From Bugulina stolonifera (lineage: Eukaryota; Bryozoa; Gymnolaemata; Cheilostomatida; Bugulidae): a DNA stretch of 64,000 nucleotides. A program made the translations under genes and the position numbers. Below are positions 10,509 to 28,500 of this stretch, in pieces. The notes below the pieces were generated by a model. The model searched no databases, had not been told where the DNA came from, and was given only the letters and a program-made list of their open reading frames with translations. Numbering within the stretch: position 1 is the first letter of the stretch; each line of letters begins with the position of its first letter. The stretch is from contig OW285194.1 of NCBI GenBank assembly GCA_935421135.1, positions 1,448,501 through 1,512,500 of the forward strand, read 5' to 3'.

Positions 10509-13500
10509 ATAGTAATACTTACACTACAGTATATATTGTAGTAGTAATACTTACACTACAGTATATATTGTAATAGTTATACTTACACTACAGTATATAT
10601 TGTAGTAGTAATACTTACACTATAGTATATATTGTAATAGTAATACTTACACTACAGTATATATTGTAATAGTAATACTTACACTACAGTATATATTGTA
10701 ATAGTAATACTTACACTACAGTATATATTGTAGTAGTAATACTTACACTATAGTATATATTGTAATAGTTATACTTACACTATAGTATATATTGTAATAG
10801 TAATACTTACACTACAGTATATATTGTAATAGTAATACTTACACTACAGTATATATTGTAGTAGTAATACTTACACTACAGTATTATATTGTAATAGTAA
10901 TACTTACACTACAGTATATATTGTAATAGTAATACTTACACTATAGTATATATTGTAATAGTAATACTTACACTATAGTATATATTGTAATAGTAATACT
11001 TACACTACAGTATATATTGTAATAGTTATACTTACACTACAGTATTATATTGTAGTAGTAATACTTACACTACAGTATATATTGTAATAGTAATACTTAC
11101 ACTATAGTATATATTGTAGTAGTAATACTTACACTACAGTATATATTGTAGTAGTAATACTTACACTACAGTATATATTGTAATAGTTATACTTACACTA
11201 TAGTATATATTGTAATAGTAATACTTACACTACAGTATATATTGTAGTAGTTATACTTACACTATAGTATATATTGTAATAGTAATACTTAAGCTACAGT
11301 ATATATTGTTATAGTAATACTTACACTACAGTATATATTGTAATAGTAATACTTACACTACAGTATTATATTGTAATAGTAATACTTACACTACAGTATA
11401 TATTGTAATAGTAATACTTACACTATAGTATATATTGTAATAGTAATACTTACACTACAGTATATATTGTAATAGTAATACTTACACTATAGTATTATAT
11501 TGTAATAGTAATACTTACACTACAGTATATATTGTAGTAGTAATACTTACACTACAGTATATATTGTAATAGTAATACTTACACTACAGTATATATTGTA
11601 GTAGTAATACTTACACTACAGTATATATTGTAATAGTTATACTTACACTATAGTATATATTGTAATAGTAATACTTACACTACAGTATATATTGTAATAG
11701 TAATACTTACACTATAGTATATATTGTAATAGTAATACTTACACTACAGTATATATTGTAATAGTAATACTTACACTATAGTATATATTGTAATAGTAAT
11801 ACTTAAGCTACAGTATATATTGTTATAGTAATACTTACACTACAGTATATATTGTAATAGTAATACTTACACTACAGTATATATTGTAGTAGTAATACTT
11901 ACACTACTAACAGTATATATTGTAGTAGTAATACTTACACTACAGTATATATTGTAATAGTAATACTTACACTACAGTATATATTGTAATAGTAATACTT
12001 ACACTATAGTATATATTGTAATAGTAATACTTACACTACAGTATATATTGTAGTAGTAATACTTACACTACAGTATATATTGTAATAGTAATACTTACAC
12101 TACAGTATATATTGTAATAGTAATACTTACACTACAGTATATATTGTAATAGTAATACTTACACTGCAGTATATATTGTAATAGTAATACTTACACTATA
12201 GTATATATTGTAATAGTAATACTTACACTACAGTATATATTGTAGTAGTAATACTTACACTACAGTATATATTGTAATAGTAATACTTACACTGCAGTAT
12301 ATATTGTAATAGTAATACTTACACTATAGTATATATTGTAATAGTAATACTTACACTACAGTATATATTGTAGTAGTAATACTTACACTACAGTATATAT
12401 TGTAATAGTAATACTTACACTGCAGTATATATTGTAATAGTAATACTTACACTACAGTATATATTGTAGTAGTAATACTTACACTACAGTATATATTGTA
12501 ATAGTAATACTTACACTACAGTATATATTGTAATAGTAATACTTACACTGCAGTATATATTGTAATAGTAATACTTACACTATAGTATATATTGTAATAG
12601 TAATACTTACACTATAGTATATATTGTAATAGTAATACTTACACTACAGTATATATTGTAGTAGTAATACTTACACTACAGTATATATTGTAATAGTAAT
12701 ACTTACACTGCAGTATATATTGTAATAGTAATACTTACACTACAGTATATATTGTAATAGTAATACTTACACTACAGTATATATTGTAGTAGTGATACTT
12801 ACACTACAGTATATATTGTAATAGTAATACTTACACTACAGTATATATTGTAATAGTAATACTTACACTACAGTATATATTGTAATAGTAATACTTACAC
12901 TGCAGTATATATTGTAATAGTAATACTTACACTACAGTATATATTGTAGTAGTAATACTTACACTACAGTATATATTGTAATAGTAATACTTACACTATA
13001 GTATATATTGTAATAGTAATACTTACACTATAGTATATATTGTAATAGTAATACTTACACTATAGTATATATTGTAATAGTAATACTTACACTATAGTAT
13101 ATATTGTAATAGTAATACTTACACTGCAGTATATATTGTAATAGTAATACTTACACTATAGTATATATTGTAATAGTAATACTTACACTACAGTATATAT
13201 TGTAGTAGTAATACTTACACTACAGTATATATTGTAATAGTAATACTTACACTATAGTATATATTGTAATAGTAATACTTACACTACAGTATATATTGTA
13301 ATAGTAATACTTACACTATAGTATATATTGTAATAGTAATACTTACACTATAGTATATATTGTTATAGTAATACTTACACTACAGTATATATTGTAGTAG
13401 TAATACTTACACTACAGTATATATTGTAGTAGTAATACTTACACTACAGTATATATTGTAATAGTAATACTTACACTATAGTATATATTGTAATAGTAAT

Positions 13501-16500
13501 ACTTACACTACAGTATATATTGTAGTAGTAATACTTACACTACAGTATATATTGTAATAGTAATACTTACACTACAGTATATATTGTAATAGTTATACTT
13601 ACACTACAGTATATATTGTAGTAGTAATACTTACACTACAGTATATATTGTAATAGTAATACTTACACTGCAGTATATATTGTAATAGTATTACTTACAC
13701 TACAGTATATATTGTAATAGTAATACTTACACTACAGTATATATTGTAATAGTAATACTTACACTATAGTATATATTGTAGTAGTAATACTTACACTACA
13801 GTATATATTGTAATAGTAATACTTACACTACAGTATATATTGTAATAGTAATACTTACACTATAGTATATATTGTAGTAGTAATACTTACACTACAGTAT
13901 TATATTGTAATAGTAATACTTACACTACAGTATATATTGTAGTAGTAATACTTACACTACAGTATATATTGTAATAGTTATACTTACACTACAGTATATA
14001 TTGTAGTAGTAATACTTACACTACAGTATATATTGTAATAGTAATACTTACACTACAGTATATATTGTAATAGTAATACTTACACTACAGTATATATTGT
14101 AGTAGTAATACTTACACTATAGTATATATTGTAATAGTTATACTTACACTATAGTATATATTGTAATAGTAATACTTACACTACAGTATATATTGTAATA
14201 GTAATACTTACACTACAGTATATATTGTAGTAGTAATACTTACACTACAGTATTATATTGTAATAGTAATACTTACACTACAGTATATATTGTAATAGTA
14301 ATACTTACACTATAGTATATATTGTAATAGTAATACTTACACTATAGTATATATTGTAATAGTAATACTTACACTACAGTATATATTGTAATAGTTATAC
14401 TTACACTACAGTATTATATTGTAGTAGTAATACTTACACTACAGTATATATTGTAATAGTAATACTTACACTATAGTATATATTGTAATAGTAATACTTA
14501 CACTACAGTATATATTGTAATAGTAATACTTACACTACAGTATTATATTGTAATAGTAATACTTACACTATAGTATATATTGTAATAGTAATACTTACAC
14601 TATAGTATTATATTGTAATAGTAATACTTACACTACAGTATATATTGTAGTAGTAATACTTACACTACAGTATATATTGTAATAGTAATACTTACACTAC
14701 AGTATATATTGTAGTAGTAATACTTACACTACAGTATATATTGTAATAGTTATACTTACACTATAGTATATATTGTAATAGTAATACTTACACTACAGTA
14801 TATATTGTAATAGTAATACTTACACTATAGTATATATTGTAATAGTTATACTTACACTACAGTATATATTGTAATAGTAATACTTACACTATAGTATATA
14901 TTGTAATAGTAATACTTACACTACAGTATATATTGTAATAGTAATACTTAAGCTACAGTATATATTGTTATAGTAATACTTACACTACAGTATATATTGT
15001 AATAGTAATACTTACACTACAGTATATATTGTAGTAGTAATACTTACACTACTAACAGTATATATTGTAGTAGTAATACTTACACTACAGTATATATTGT
15101 AATAGTAATACTTACACTACAGTATATATTGTAATAGTAATACTTACACTGCAGTATATATTGTAATAGTAATACTTACACTATAGTATATATTGTAATA
15201 GTAATACTTACACTACAGTATATATTGTAGTAGTAATACTTACACTACAGTATATATTGTAATAGTAATACTTACACTGCAGTATATATTGTAATAGTAA
15301 TACTTACACTACAGTATATATTGTAGTAGTAATACTTACACTACAGTATATATTGTAATAGTAATACTTACACTACAGTATATATTGTAATAGTAATACT
15401 TACACTGCAGTATATATTGTAATAGTAATACTTACACTATAGTATATATTGTAATAGTAATACTTACACTATAGTATATATTGTAATAGTAATACTTACA
15501 CTACAGTATATATTGTAGTAGTAATACTTACACTACAGTATATATTGTAATAGTAATACTTACACTGCAGTATATATTGTAATAGTAATACTTACACTAC
15601 AGTATATATTGTAATAGTAATACTTACACTACAGTATATATTGTAGTAGTGATACTTACACTACAGTATATATTGTAATAGTAATACTTACACTACAGTA
15701 TATATTGTAATAGTAATACTTACACTACAGTATATATTGTAATAGTAATACTTACACTGCAGTATATATTGTAATAGTAATACTTACACTACAGTATATA
15801 TTGTAGTAGTAATACTTACACTACAGTATATATTGTAATAGTAATACTTACACTATAGTATATATTGTAATAGTAATACTTACACTATAGTATATATTGT
15901 AATAGTAATACTTACACTATAGTATATATTGTAATAGTAATACTTACACTATAGTATATATTGTAATAGTAATACTTACACTGCAGTATATATTGTAATA
16001 GTAATACTTACACTATAGTATATATTGTAATAGTAATACTTACACTACAGTATATATTGTAGTAGTAATACTTACACTACAGTATATATTGTAATAGTAA
16101 TACTTACACTATAGTATATATTGTAATAGTAATACTTACACTACAGTATATATTGTAATAGTAATACTTACACTATAGTATATATTGTAATAGTAATACT
16201 TACACTATAGTATATATTGTTATAGTAATACTTACACTACAGTATATATTGTAGTAGTAATACTTACACTACAGTATATATTGTAGTAGTAATACTTACA
16301 CTACAGTATATATTGTAATAGTAATACTTACACTATAGTATATATTGTAATAGTAATACTTACACTACAGTATATATTGTAGTAGTAATACTTACACTAC
16401 AGTATATATTGTAATAGTAATACTTACACTACAGTATATATTGTAATAGTTATACTTACACTACAGTATATATTGTAGTAGTAATACTTACACTACAGTA

Positions 16501-19500
16501 TATATTGTAATAGTAATACTTACACTGCAGTATATATTGTAATAGTATTACTTACACTACAGTATATATTGTAATAGTAATACTTACACTACAGTATATA
16601 TTGTAATAGTAATACTTACACTATAGTATATATTGTAGTAGTAATACTTACACTACAGTATATATTGTAATAGTAATACTTACACTACAGTATATATTGT
16701 AATAGTAATACTTACACTATAGTATATATTGTAGTAGTAATACTTACACTACAGTATTATATTGTAATAGTAATACTTACACTACAGTATATATTGTAAT
16801 AGTAATACTTACACTATAGTATATATTGTAATAGTAATACTTACACTACAGTATATATTGTAGTAGTAATACTTACACTACAGTATATATTGTAATAGTA
16901 ATACTTACACTGCAGTATATATTGTAATAGTAATACTTACACTATAGTATATATTGTAATAGTAATACTTACACTGCAGTATATATTGTAATAGTAATAC
17001 TTACACTACAGTATATATTGTAATAGTAATACTTACACTGCAGTATATATTGTAATAGTAATACTTACACTATAGTATATATTGTAATAGTAATACTTAC
17101 ACTACAGTATATATTGTAGTAGTAATACTTACACTACAGTATATATTGTAGTAGTAATACTTACACTACAGTATATATTGTAATAGTAATACTTACACTA
17201 TAGTATATATTGTAATAGTAATACTTACACTACAGTATATATTGTAGTAGTAATACTTACACTACAGTATATATTGTAATAGTAATACTTACACTACAGT
17301 ATATATTGTAATAGTAATACTTACACTGCAGTATATATTGTAATAGTAATACTTACACTATAGTATATATTGTAATAGTAATACTTACACTACAGTATAT
17401 ATTGTAATAGTAATACTTACACTGCAGTATATATTGTAATAGTATTACTTACACTACAGTATATATTGTAATAGTATTACTTACACTACAGTATATATTG
17501 TAATAGTAATACTTACACTATAGTATATATTGTAGTAGTTATACTTACACTACAGTATATATTGTAATAGTTATACTTACACTATAGTATATAGTGTAAT
17601 AGTAATATTTACACTACAGTATATATTGTAGTAGTAATACTTACACTACAGTATATATTGTAATAGTTATACTTACACTATAGTATATAGTGTAATAGTA
17701 ATATTTACACTATAGTACATGTATATATTGTAATAGTTATACTTACACTACAGTATATATTGTAATAGTAATACTTACACTACAGTATATATTGTAATAG
17801 TAATACTTACACTATAGTATATATTGTAATAGTAATACTTACACTACAGTATATATTGTAGTAGTTATACTTACACTATAGTATATATTGTAATAGTTAT
17901 ACTTACACTACAGTATATATTGTAGTAGTAATACTTACACTACAGTATATATTGTAATAGTAATACTTACACTACAGTATATATTGTAATAGTAATACTT
18001 ACACTACAGTATATATTGTAATAGTAATACTTACACTATAGTATATATTGTAATAGTAATACTTACACTACAGTATATATTGTAATAGTAATACTTACAC
18101 TACAGTATATATTGTAATAGTAATACTTACACTATAGTATATATTGTAATAGTAATACTTACACTGCAGTATATATTGTAATAGTAATACTTACACTACA
18201 GTATATATTGTAATAGTTATACTTACACTATAGTATATAGTGTAATAGTAATATTTACACTACAGTATATATTGTAGTAGTTATACTTACACTACAGTAT
18301 ATATTGTAATAGTAATACTTACACTACAGTATATATTGTAATAGTAATACTTACACTATAGTATATATTGTAATAGTAATACTTACACTACAGTATATAT
18401 TGTAGTAGTAATACTTACACTACAGTATATATTGTAATAGTAATACTTACACTATAGTATATATTGTAATAGTAATACTTACACTGCAGTATATATTGTA
18501 ATAGTAATACTTACACTACAGTATATATTGTAATAGTAATACTTACACTACAGTATATATTGTAATAGTAATACTTACACTATAGTATATATTGTAATAG
18601 TAATACTTACACTACAGTATATATTGTAGTAGTAATACTTACACTATAGTATATATTGTAATAGTAATACTTACACTACAGTATATATTGTAATAGTAAT
18701 ACTTACACTACAGTATATATTGTAATAGTAATACTTACACTATAGTATATATTGTAATAGTAATACTTACACTACAGTATATATTGTAGTAGTTATACTT
18801 ACACTACAGTATATATTGTAATAGTAATACTTACACTACAGTATATATTGTAATAGTAATACTTACACTATAGTATATATTGTAATAGTAATACTTACAC
18901 TACAGTATATATTGTAGTAGTAATACTTACACTACAGTATATATTGTAATAGTAATACTTACACTATAGTATATATTGTAATAGTAATACTTACACTGCA
19001 GTATATATTGTAATAGTAATACTTACACTACAGTATATATTGTAGTAGTAATACTTACACTACAGTATATATTGTAATAGTAATACTTACACTATAGTAT
19101 ATATTGTAATAGTAATACTTACACTGCAGTATATATTGTAATAGTAATACTTACACTATAGTATATATTGTAATAGTAATACTTACACTATAGTATATAT
19201 TGTAATAGTTATACTTACACTATAGTATATAGTGTAATAGTAATACTTACACTACAGTATATATTGTAGTAGTAATACTTACACTACAGTATATATTGTA
19301 ATAGTAATACTTACACTACAGTATATATTGTAATAGTAATACTTACACTATAGTATATATTGTAATAGTAATACTTACACTACAGTATATATTGTAGTAG
19401 TAATACTTACACTACAGTATATATTGTAATAGTAATACTTACACTACAGTATATATTGTAATAGTAATACTTACACTATATTATATATTGTAATAGTAAT

Positions 19501-22500
19501 ACTTACACTACAGTATATATTGTAATAGTAATACTTACACTATAGTATATATTGTAATAGTTATACTTACACTATAGTATATAGTGTAATAGTAATATTT
19601 ACACTATAGTACATGTATATATTGTAATAGTTATACTTACACTACAGTATATATTGTAATAGTAATACTTACACTACTAACAGTATATATTGTAATAGTA
19701 ATACTTACACTACAGTATATATTGTAATAGTAATACTTACACTACAGTATTATATTGTAATAGTAATACTTACACTACAGTATATATTGTAATAGTAATA
19801 CTTACACTGCAGTATATATTGTAATAGTAATACTTACACTATAGTATATATTGTAATAGTAATACTTACACTACAGTATATATTGTAGTAGTAATACTTA
19901 CACTACAGTATATATTGTAATAGTAATACTTACACTATAGTATATATTGTAATAGTAATACTTACACTACAGTATATATTGTAGTAGTAATACTTACACT
20001 ACAGTATATATTGTAATAGTAATACTTACACTGCAGTATATATTGTAATAGTATTACTTACACTACAGTATATATTGTAATAGTATTACTTACACTACAG
20101 TATATATTGTAATAGTAATACTTACACTACAGTATATATTGTAATAGTAATACTTACACTGCAGTATATATTGTAATAGTAATACTTACACTACAGTATA
20201 TATTGTTATAGTAATACTTACACTACCGTATATATTGTAATAGTAATACTTACACTACAGTATATATTGTAATAGTTATACTTACACTATAGTATATAGT
20301 GTAATAGTAATATTTACACTACAGTATATATTGTAGTAGTAATACTTACACTACAGTATATATTGTAATAGTTATACTTACACTATAGTATATAGTGTAA
20401 TAGTAATATTTACACTATAGTACATGTATATATTGTAATAGTTATACTTACACTACAGTATATATTGTAATAGTAATACTTACACTGCAGTATATATTGT
20501 AATAGTATTACTTACACTACAGTATATATTGTAATAGTATTACTTACACTACAGTATATATTGTAATAGTAATACTTACACTATAGTATATATTGTAATA
20601 GTAATACTTACACTGCAGTATATATTGTAATAGTAATACTTACACTACAGTATATATTGTTATAGTAATACTTACACTACCGTATATATTGTAATAGTAA
20701 TACTTACACTACAGTATATATTGTAATAGTTATACTTACACTATAGTATATAGTGTAATAGTAATATTTACACTACAGTATATATTGTAGTAGTAATACT
20801 TACACTACAGTATATATTGTAATAGTAATACTTACACTATAGTATATATTGTAATAGTTATACTTACACTATAGTATATAGTGTAATAGTAATATTTACA
20901 CTATAGTACATGTATATATTGTAATAGTTATACTTACACTACAGTATATATTGTAATAGTAATACTTACACTACAGTATTATATTGTAATAGTAATACTT
21001 ACACTACAGTATATATTGTAGTAGTAATACTTACACTACAGTATATATTGTAATAGTAATACTTACACTACAGTATATATTGTAATAGTAATACTTACAC
21101 TATAGTATATATTGTAATAGTTATACTTACACTATAGTATATAGTGTAATAGTAATATTTACACTATAGTACATGTATATATTGTAATAGTTATACTTAC
21201 ACTACAGTATATATTGTAATAGTAATACTTACACTACAGTATATATTGTAATAGTAATACTTACACTACAGTATAAATTGTAATAGTAATACTTACACTA
21301 CAGTATATATTGTAGTAGTAATACTTACACTGCAGTATATATTGTAATAGTAATACTTACACTACAGTATATATTGTAATAGTAATACTTACACTACAGT
21401 ATAAATTGTAATAGTAATACTTACACTACAGTATATATTGTAGTAGTAATACTTACACTGCAGTATATATTGTAATAGTAATACTTACACTACAGTATAT
21501 ATTGTAATAGTAATACTTACACTACAGTATATATTGTAATAGTAATACTTACACTACAGTATAAATTGTAATAGTAATACTTACACTACAGTATATATTG
21601 TAGTAGTAATACTTACACTACAGTATATATTGTAATAGTAATACTTACACTACAGTATATATTGTAATAGTTATACTTACACTATAGTATATATTGTAAT
21701 AGTAATACTTACACTACAGTATATATTGTAATAGTAATACTTACACTACAGTATATATTGTAATAGTAATACTTACACTATAGTATATATTGTAATAGTA
21801 ATGCTTACACTATAGTATATATTGTAATAGTAATACTTACACTACAGTATATATTGTAATAGTTATACTTACACTACAGTATATATTGTAATAGTAATAC
21901 TTACACTATAGTATATATTGTAATAGTAATACTTACACTACAGTATATATTGTAATAGTAATACTTACACTACAGTATATATTGTAATAGTAATACTTAC
22001 ACTATAGTATATATTGTAATAGTAATACTTACACTACAGTATATATTGTAATAGTAATACTTACACTACAGTATATATTGTAATAGTAATACTTACACTA
22101 CAGTATATATTGTAATAGTAATACTTACACTACAGTATATATTGTAATAATAATACTTACACTACAGTATATATTGTAGTAGTAATACTTACACTATAGT
22201 ATATATTGTAATAGTTATACTTACACTACAGTATATATTGTAATAGTTATACTTACACTACAGTATATATTGTAATAGTAATACTTACACTATAGTATAT
22301 ATTGTAATAGTAATACTTACACTACAGTATATATTGTAATAGTAATACTTACACTACAGTATATATTGTAATAGTAATACTTACACTACAGTATATATTG
22401 TAATAGTAATACTTACACTACAGTATATATTGTAATAGTAATACTTACACTACAGTATATATTGTAATAGTAATACTTACACTACAGTATATATTGTAAT

Positions 22501-25500
22501 AGTAATACTTACACTACAGTATATATTGTAATAGTAATACTTACACTATAGTATATATTGTAATAGTTATACTTACACTACAGTATATATTGTAATAGTA
22601 ATACTTACACTACAGTATATATTGTAATAGTAATACTTACACTACAGTATATATTGTAATAGTTATACTTACACTACAGTATATATTGTAATAGTAATAC
22701 TTACACTACAGTATATATTGTAGTAGTAATACTTACACTACAGTATATATTGTAATAGTTATACTTACACTACAGTATAAATTGTAGTAGTAATACTTAC
22801 ACTACAGTATATATTGTAGTATTAATACTTACACTACAGTATATATTGTAATAGTAATACTTACACTACAGTATATATTGTAGTAGTAATACTTACACTA
22901 CAGTATATATTGTAATAGTAAGACTTACACTATAGTATATATTGTAGTAGTAATACTTACACTACCGTATATATTGTAATAGTAATACTTACACTACAGT
23001 ATATATTGTAATAGTTATACTTACACTATAGTATATAGTGTAATAGTAATATTTACACTATAGTACATGTATATATTGTAATAGTAATACTTACACTACA
23101 GTATATATTGTAATAGTAATACTTACACTACAGTATATATTGTAATAGTAATACTTACACTACAGTATATATTGTAGTAGTAATACTTACACTACAGTAT
23201 ATATTGTTATAGTAATACTTACACTACAGTATATATTGTAATAGTAATACTTACACTACAGTATATATTGTAATAGTAATACTTACACTACAGTATATAT
23301 TGTAATAGTAATACTTACACTACAGTATATATTGTAATAGTAATACTTAAGCTACAGTATATATTGTTATAGTAATACTTACACTACAGTATATATTGTA
23401 ATAGTAATACTTACACTACAGTATATATTGTAATAGTAATACTTACACTACAGTATATATTGTAGTAGTAATACTTACACTACAGTATATATTGTAATAG
23501 TATTACTTACACTATAGTATATATTGTTATAGTAATACTTACACTACAGTATATATTGTAATAGTAATACTTACACTACAGTATATATTGTAATAGTTAT
23601 ACTTACACTACAGTATATATTGTAATAATAATACTTACACTACAGTATATATTGTAATAGTAATACTTACACTACAGTATATATTGTAATAGTAATACTT
23701 ACACCATAGTATATATTGTAATAGTAATACTTACACTACAGTATATATTGTAATAGTAATACTTACACTATAGTATTATATTGTAGTAGTAATACTTACA
23801 CTATAGTATATATTGTAATAGTTATACTTACACTACAGTATATATTGTAATAGTAATACTTACACTACAGTATATATTGTAATAGTTATACTTACACTAC
23901 AGTATTATATTGTAATAGTAATACTTACACTACAGTATATATTGTAATAGTAATACTTACACTATAGTATATATTGTAATAGTAATACTTACACTACAGT
24001 ATTATATTGTAGTAGTAATACTTACACTACAGTATATATTGTAATAGTAATACTTACACTATAGTATATATTGTAATAGTAATACTTACACTACAGTATA
24101 TATTGTAGTAGTAATACTTACACTGCAGTATATATTGTAATAGTAATACTTACACTACAGTATATATTGTAATAGTAATACTTACACTACAGTATATATT
24201 GTAATAGTTATACTTACACTACAGTATTATATTGTAATAGTAATACTTACACTACAGTATATATTGTTATAGTAATACTTACACTATAGTATATATTGTA
24301 ATAGTAATACTTACACTACAGTATATATTGTAATAGTAATACTTACACTATAGTATATATTGTAATAGTAATACTTACACTACAGTATTATATTGTAGTA
24401 GTAATACTTACACTACAGTATATATTGTAATAGTAATACTTACACTATAGTATATATTGTAATAGTAATACTTACACTACAGTATATATTGTAATAGTTA
24501 TACTTACACTACAGTATATATTGTAATAGTAACACTTACACTACAGTATATATTGTAATAGTAATACTTACACTACAGTATATATTGTAATAGTAATACT
24601 TACACTATAGTATATATTGTAGTAGTAATACTTACACTACAGTATATATTGTAGTAGTAATACTTACACTACAGTATATATTGTAATAGTAATACTTACA
24701 CTACAGTATATATTGTAATAGTAATACTTACACTACAGTATATATTGTAATAGTAATACTTACACTATAGTATATATTGTAATAGTAATACTTACACTAC
24801 AGTATTATATTGTAGTAGTAATACTTACACTACAGTATATATTGTAATAGTAATACTTACACTACAGTATATATTGTAATAGTAATACTTACACTATAGT
24901 ATATATTGTAGTAGTAATACTTACACTACAGTATTATATTGTAGTAGTAATACTTACACTACAGTATATATTGTAATAGTAATACTTACACTACAGTATA
25001 TATTGTAATAGTAATACTTACACTACAGTATATATTGTAGTAGTAATACTTACACTACAGTATATATTGTAATAGTTATACTTACACTATAGTATATAGT
25101 GTAATAGTAATACTTACACTATAGTATATATTGTAATAGTAATACTTACACTATAGTATATATTGTAGTAGTAATACTTACACTATAGTATATATTGTAA
25201 TAGTAATACTTACACTACAGTATATATTGTAATAGTAATACTTACACTACAGTATATATTGTAATAGTAATACTTACACTACAGTATATATTGTAGTAGT
25301 AATACTTACACTACAGTATATATTGTAATAGTTATACTTACACTATAGTATATAGTGTAATAGTAATACTTACACTACAGTATATATTGTAATAGTAATA
25401 CTTACACTACAGTATATATTGTAATAGTAATACTTACACTACAGTATATATTGTAGTAGTAATACTTACACTACAGTATATATTGTAATAGTAATACTTA

Positions 25501-28500
25501 CACTATAGTATATATTGTAGTAGTAATACTTACACTATAGTATATATTGTAGTAGTAATACTTACACTACAGTATATATTGTAATAGTAATACTTACACT
25601 ACAGTATATATTGTTATAGTAATACTTACACTACAGTATATATTGTAATAGTAATACTTACACTACAGTATATATTGTAATAGTAATACTTACACTACAG
25701 TATATATTGTAATAGTAATACTTACACTACTAACAGTATATATTGTAATAGTTATACTTACACTACAGTATATATTGTAATAGTAATACTTACACTATAG
25801 TATTATATTGTAATAGTAATACTTACACTACAGTATATATTGTAATAGTAATACTTACACTACAGTATATATTGTAATAGTAATACTTACACTACAGTAT
25901 ATATTGTAATAGTAATACTTACACTATAGTATATATTGTAATAGTAATACTTACACTATAGTATATATTGTAATAGTAATACTTACACTACAGTATATAT
26001 TGTAATAGTAATACTTACACTACAGTATATATTGTAGTAGTAATACTTACACTACAGTATATATTGTAATAGTAATACTTACACTACTAACAGTATATAT
26101 TGTAATAGTAATACTTACACTATAGTATATATTGTAATAGTAATACTTACACTACAGTATATATTGTAATAGTAATACTTACACTACAGTATATATTGTA
26201 ATAGTAATACTTACACTACAGTATATATTGTAGTAGTAATACTTACACTACAGTATATATTGTAATAGTTATACTTACACTATAGTATATAGTGTAATAG
26301 TAATACTTACACTATAGTATATATTGTAATAGTAATACTTACATTATAGTATATATTGTAGTAGTAATACTTACACTACTAACAGTATATATTGTAATAG
26401 TAATACTTACACTATAGTATATATTGTAATAGTAATACTTACACTACAGTATATATTGTAATAGTAATACTTACACTACAGTATATATTGTAATAGTAAT
26501 ACTTACACTACAGTATATATTGTAATAGTAATACTTACACTACTAACAGTATATATTGTAATAGTTATACTTACACTACAGTATATATTGTAATAGTAAT
26601 ACTTACACTATAGTATATAGTGTAATAGTAATACTTACACTACTAACAGTATATATTGTAATAGTAATACTTACACTATAGTATATATTGTAATAGTAAT
26701 ACTTACACTACAGTATATATTGTAATAGTAATACTTACACTACAGTATATATTGTAATAGTAATACTTACACTACTAACAGTATATATTGTAATAGTAAT
26801 ACTTACACTATAGTATATATTGTAATAGTAATACTTACACTATAGTATATATTGTAATAGTAATACTTACACTACAGTATATATTGTAATAGTAATACTT
26901 ACACTACTAACAGTATATATTGTAATAGTAATACTTACACTATAGTATATATTGTAATAGTAATACTTACACTACAGTATATATTGTAATAGTAATACTT
27001 ACACTACAGTATATATTGTAATAGTAATACTTACACTACAGTATATATTGTAATAGTAATACTTACACTACTAACAGTATATATTGTAATAGTTATACTT
27101 ACACTACAGTATATATTGTAATAGTAATACTTACACTATAGTATATAGTGTAATAGTAATATTTACACTATAGTACATGTATATATTGTAATAGTAATAC
27201 TTACACTACAGTATATATTGTAATAGTAATACTTACACTACAGTATATATTGTAATAGTAATACTTACACTACAGTATTATATTGTAATAGTAATACTTA
27301 CACTACAGTATATATTGTAATAGTAATACTTACACTACAGTATATATTGTAATAGTAATACTTACACTATAGTATATATTGTAATAGTAATACTTACACT
27401 ACAGTATATATTGTAATAGTAATACTTACACTACAGTATATATTGTAATAGTAATACTTACACTACAGTATATATTGTAATAGTAATACTTACACTACAG
27501 TATTATATTGTAATAGTAATACTTACACTACTAACAGTATATATTGTAATAGTTATACTTACACTACAGTATATATTGTAATAGTAATACTTACACTATA
27601 GTATTATATTGTAATAGTAATACTTACACTACAGTATATATTGTAATAGTAATACTTACACTACAGTATATATTGTAATAGTAATACTTACACTACAGTA
27701 TATATTGTAATAGTAATACTTACACTACAGTATTATATTGTAATAGTAATACTTACACTACTAACAGTATATATTGTAATAGTTATACTTACACTACAGT
27801 ATATATTGTAATAGTAATACTTACACTATAGTATTATATTGTAATAGTAATACTTACACTACAGTATATATTGTAATAGTAATACTTACACTACAGTATA
27901 TATTGTAATAGTAATACTTACACTACAGTATATATTGTAATAGTAATACTTACACTACTAACAGTATATATTGTAATAGTAATACTTACACTACAGTATA
28001 TATTGTAATAGTAATACTTACACTATAGTATATATTGTAATAGTAATACTTACACTACAGTATATATTGTAATAGTAATACTTACACTACAGTATATATT
28101 GTAATAGTAATACTTACACTACAGTATATATTGTAGTAGTAATACTTACACTACAGTATATATTGTAATAGTTATACTTACACTATAGTATATAGTGTAA
28201 TAGTAATACTTACACTATAGTATATATTGTAATAGTAATACTTACACTATAGTATATATTGTAGTAGTAATACTTACACTATAGTATATATTGTAATAGT
28301 AATACTTACACTACAGTATATATTGTAATAGTAATACTTACACTACAGTATATATTGTAATAGTAATACTTACACTACAGTATATATTGTAGTAGTAATA
28401 CTTACACTACAGTATATATTGTAATAGTTATACTTACACTATAGTATATAGTGTAATAGTAATACTTACACTATAGTATATATTGTAATAGTAATACTTA

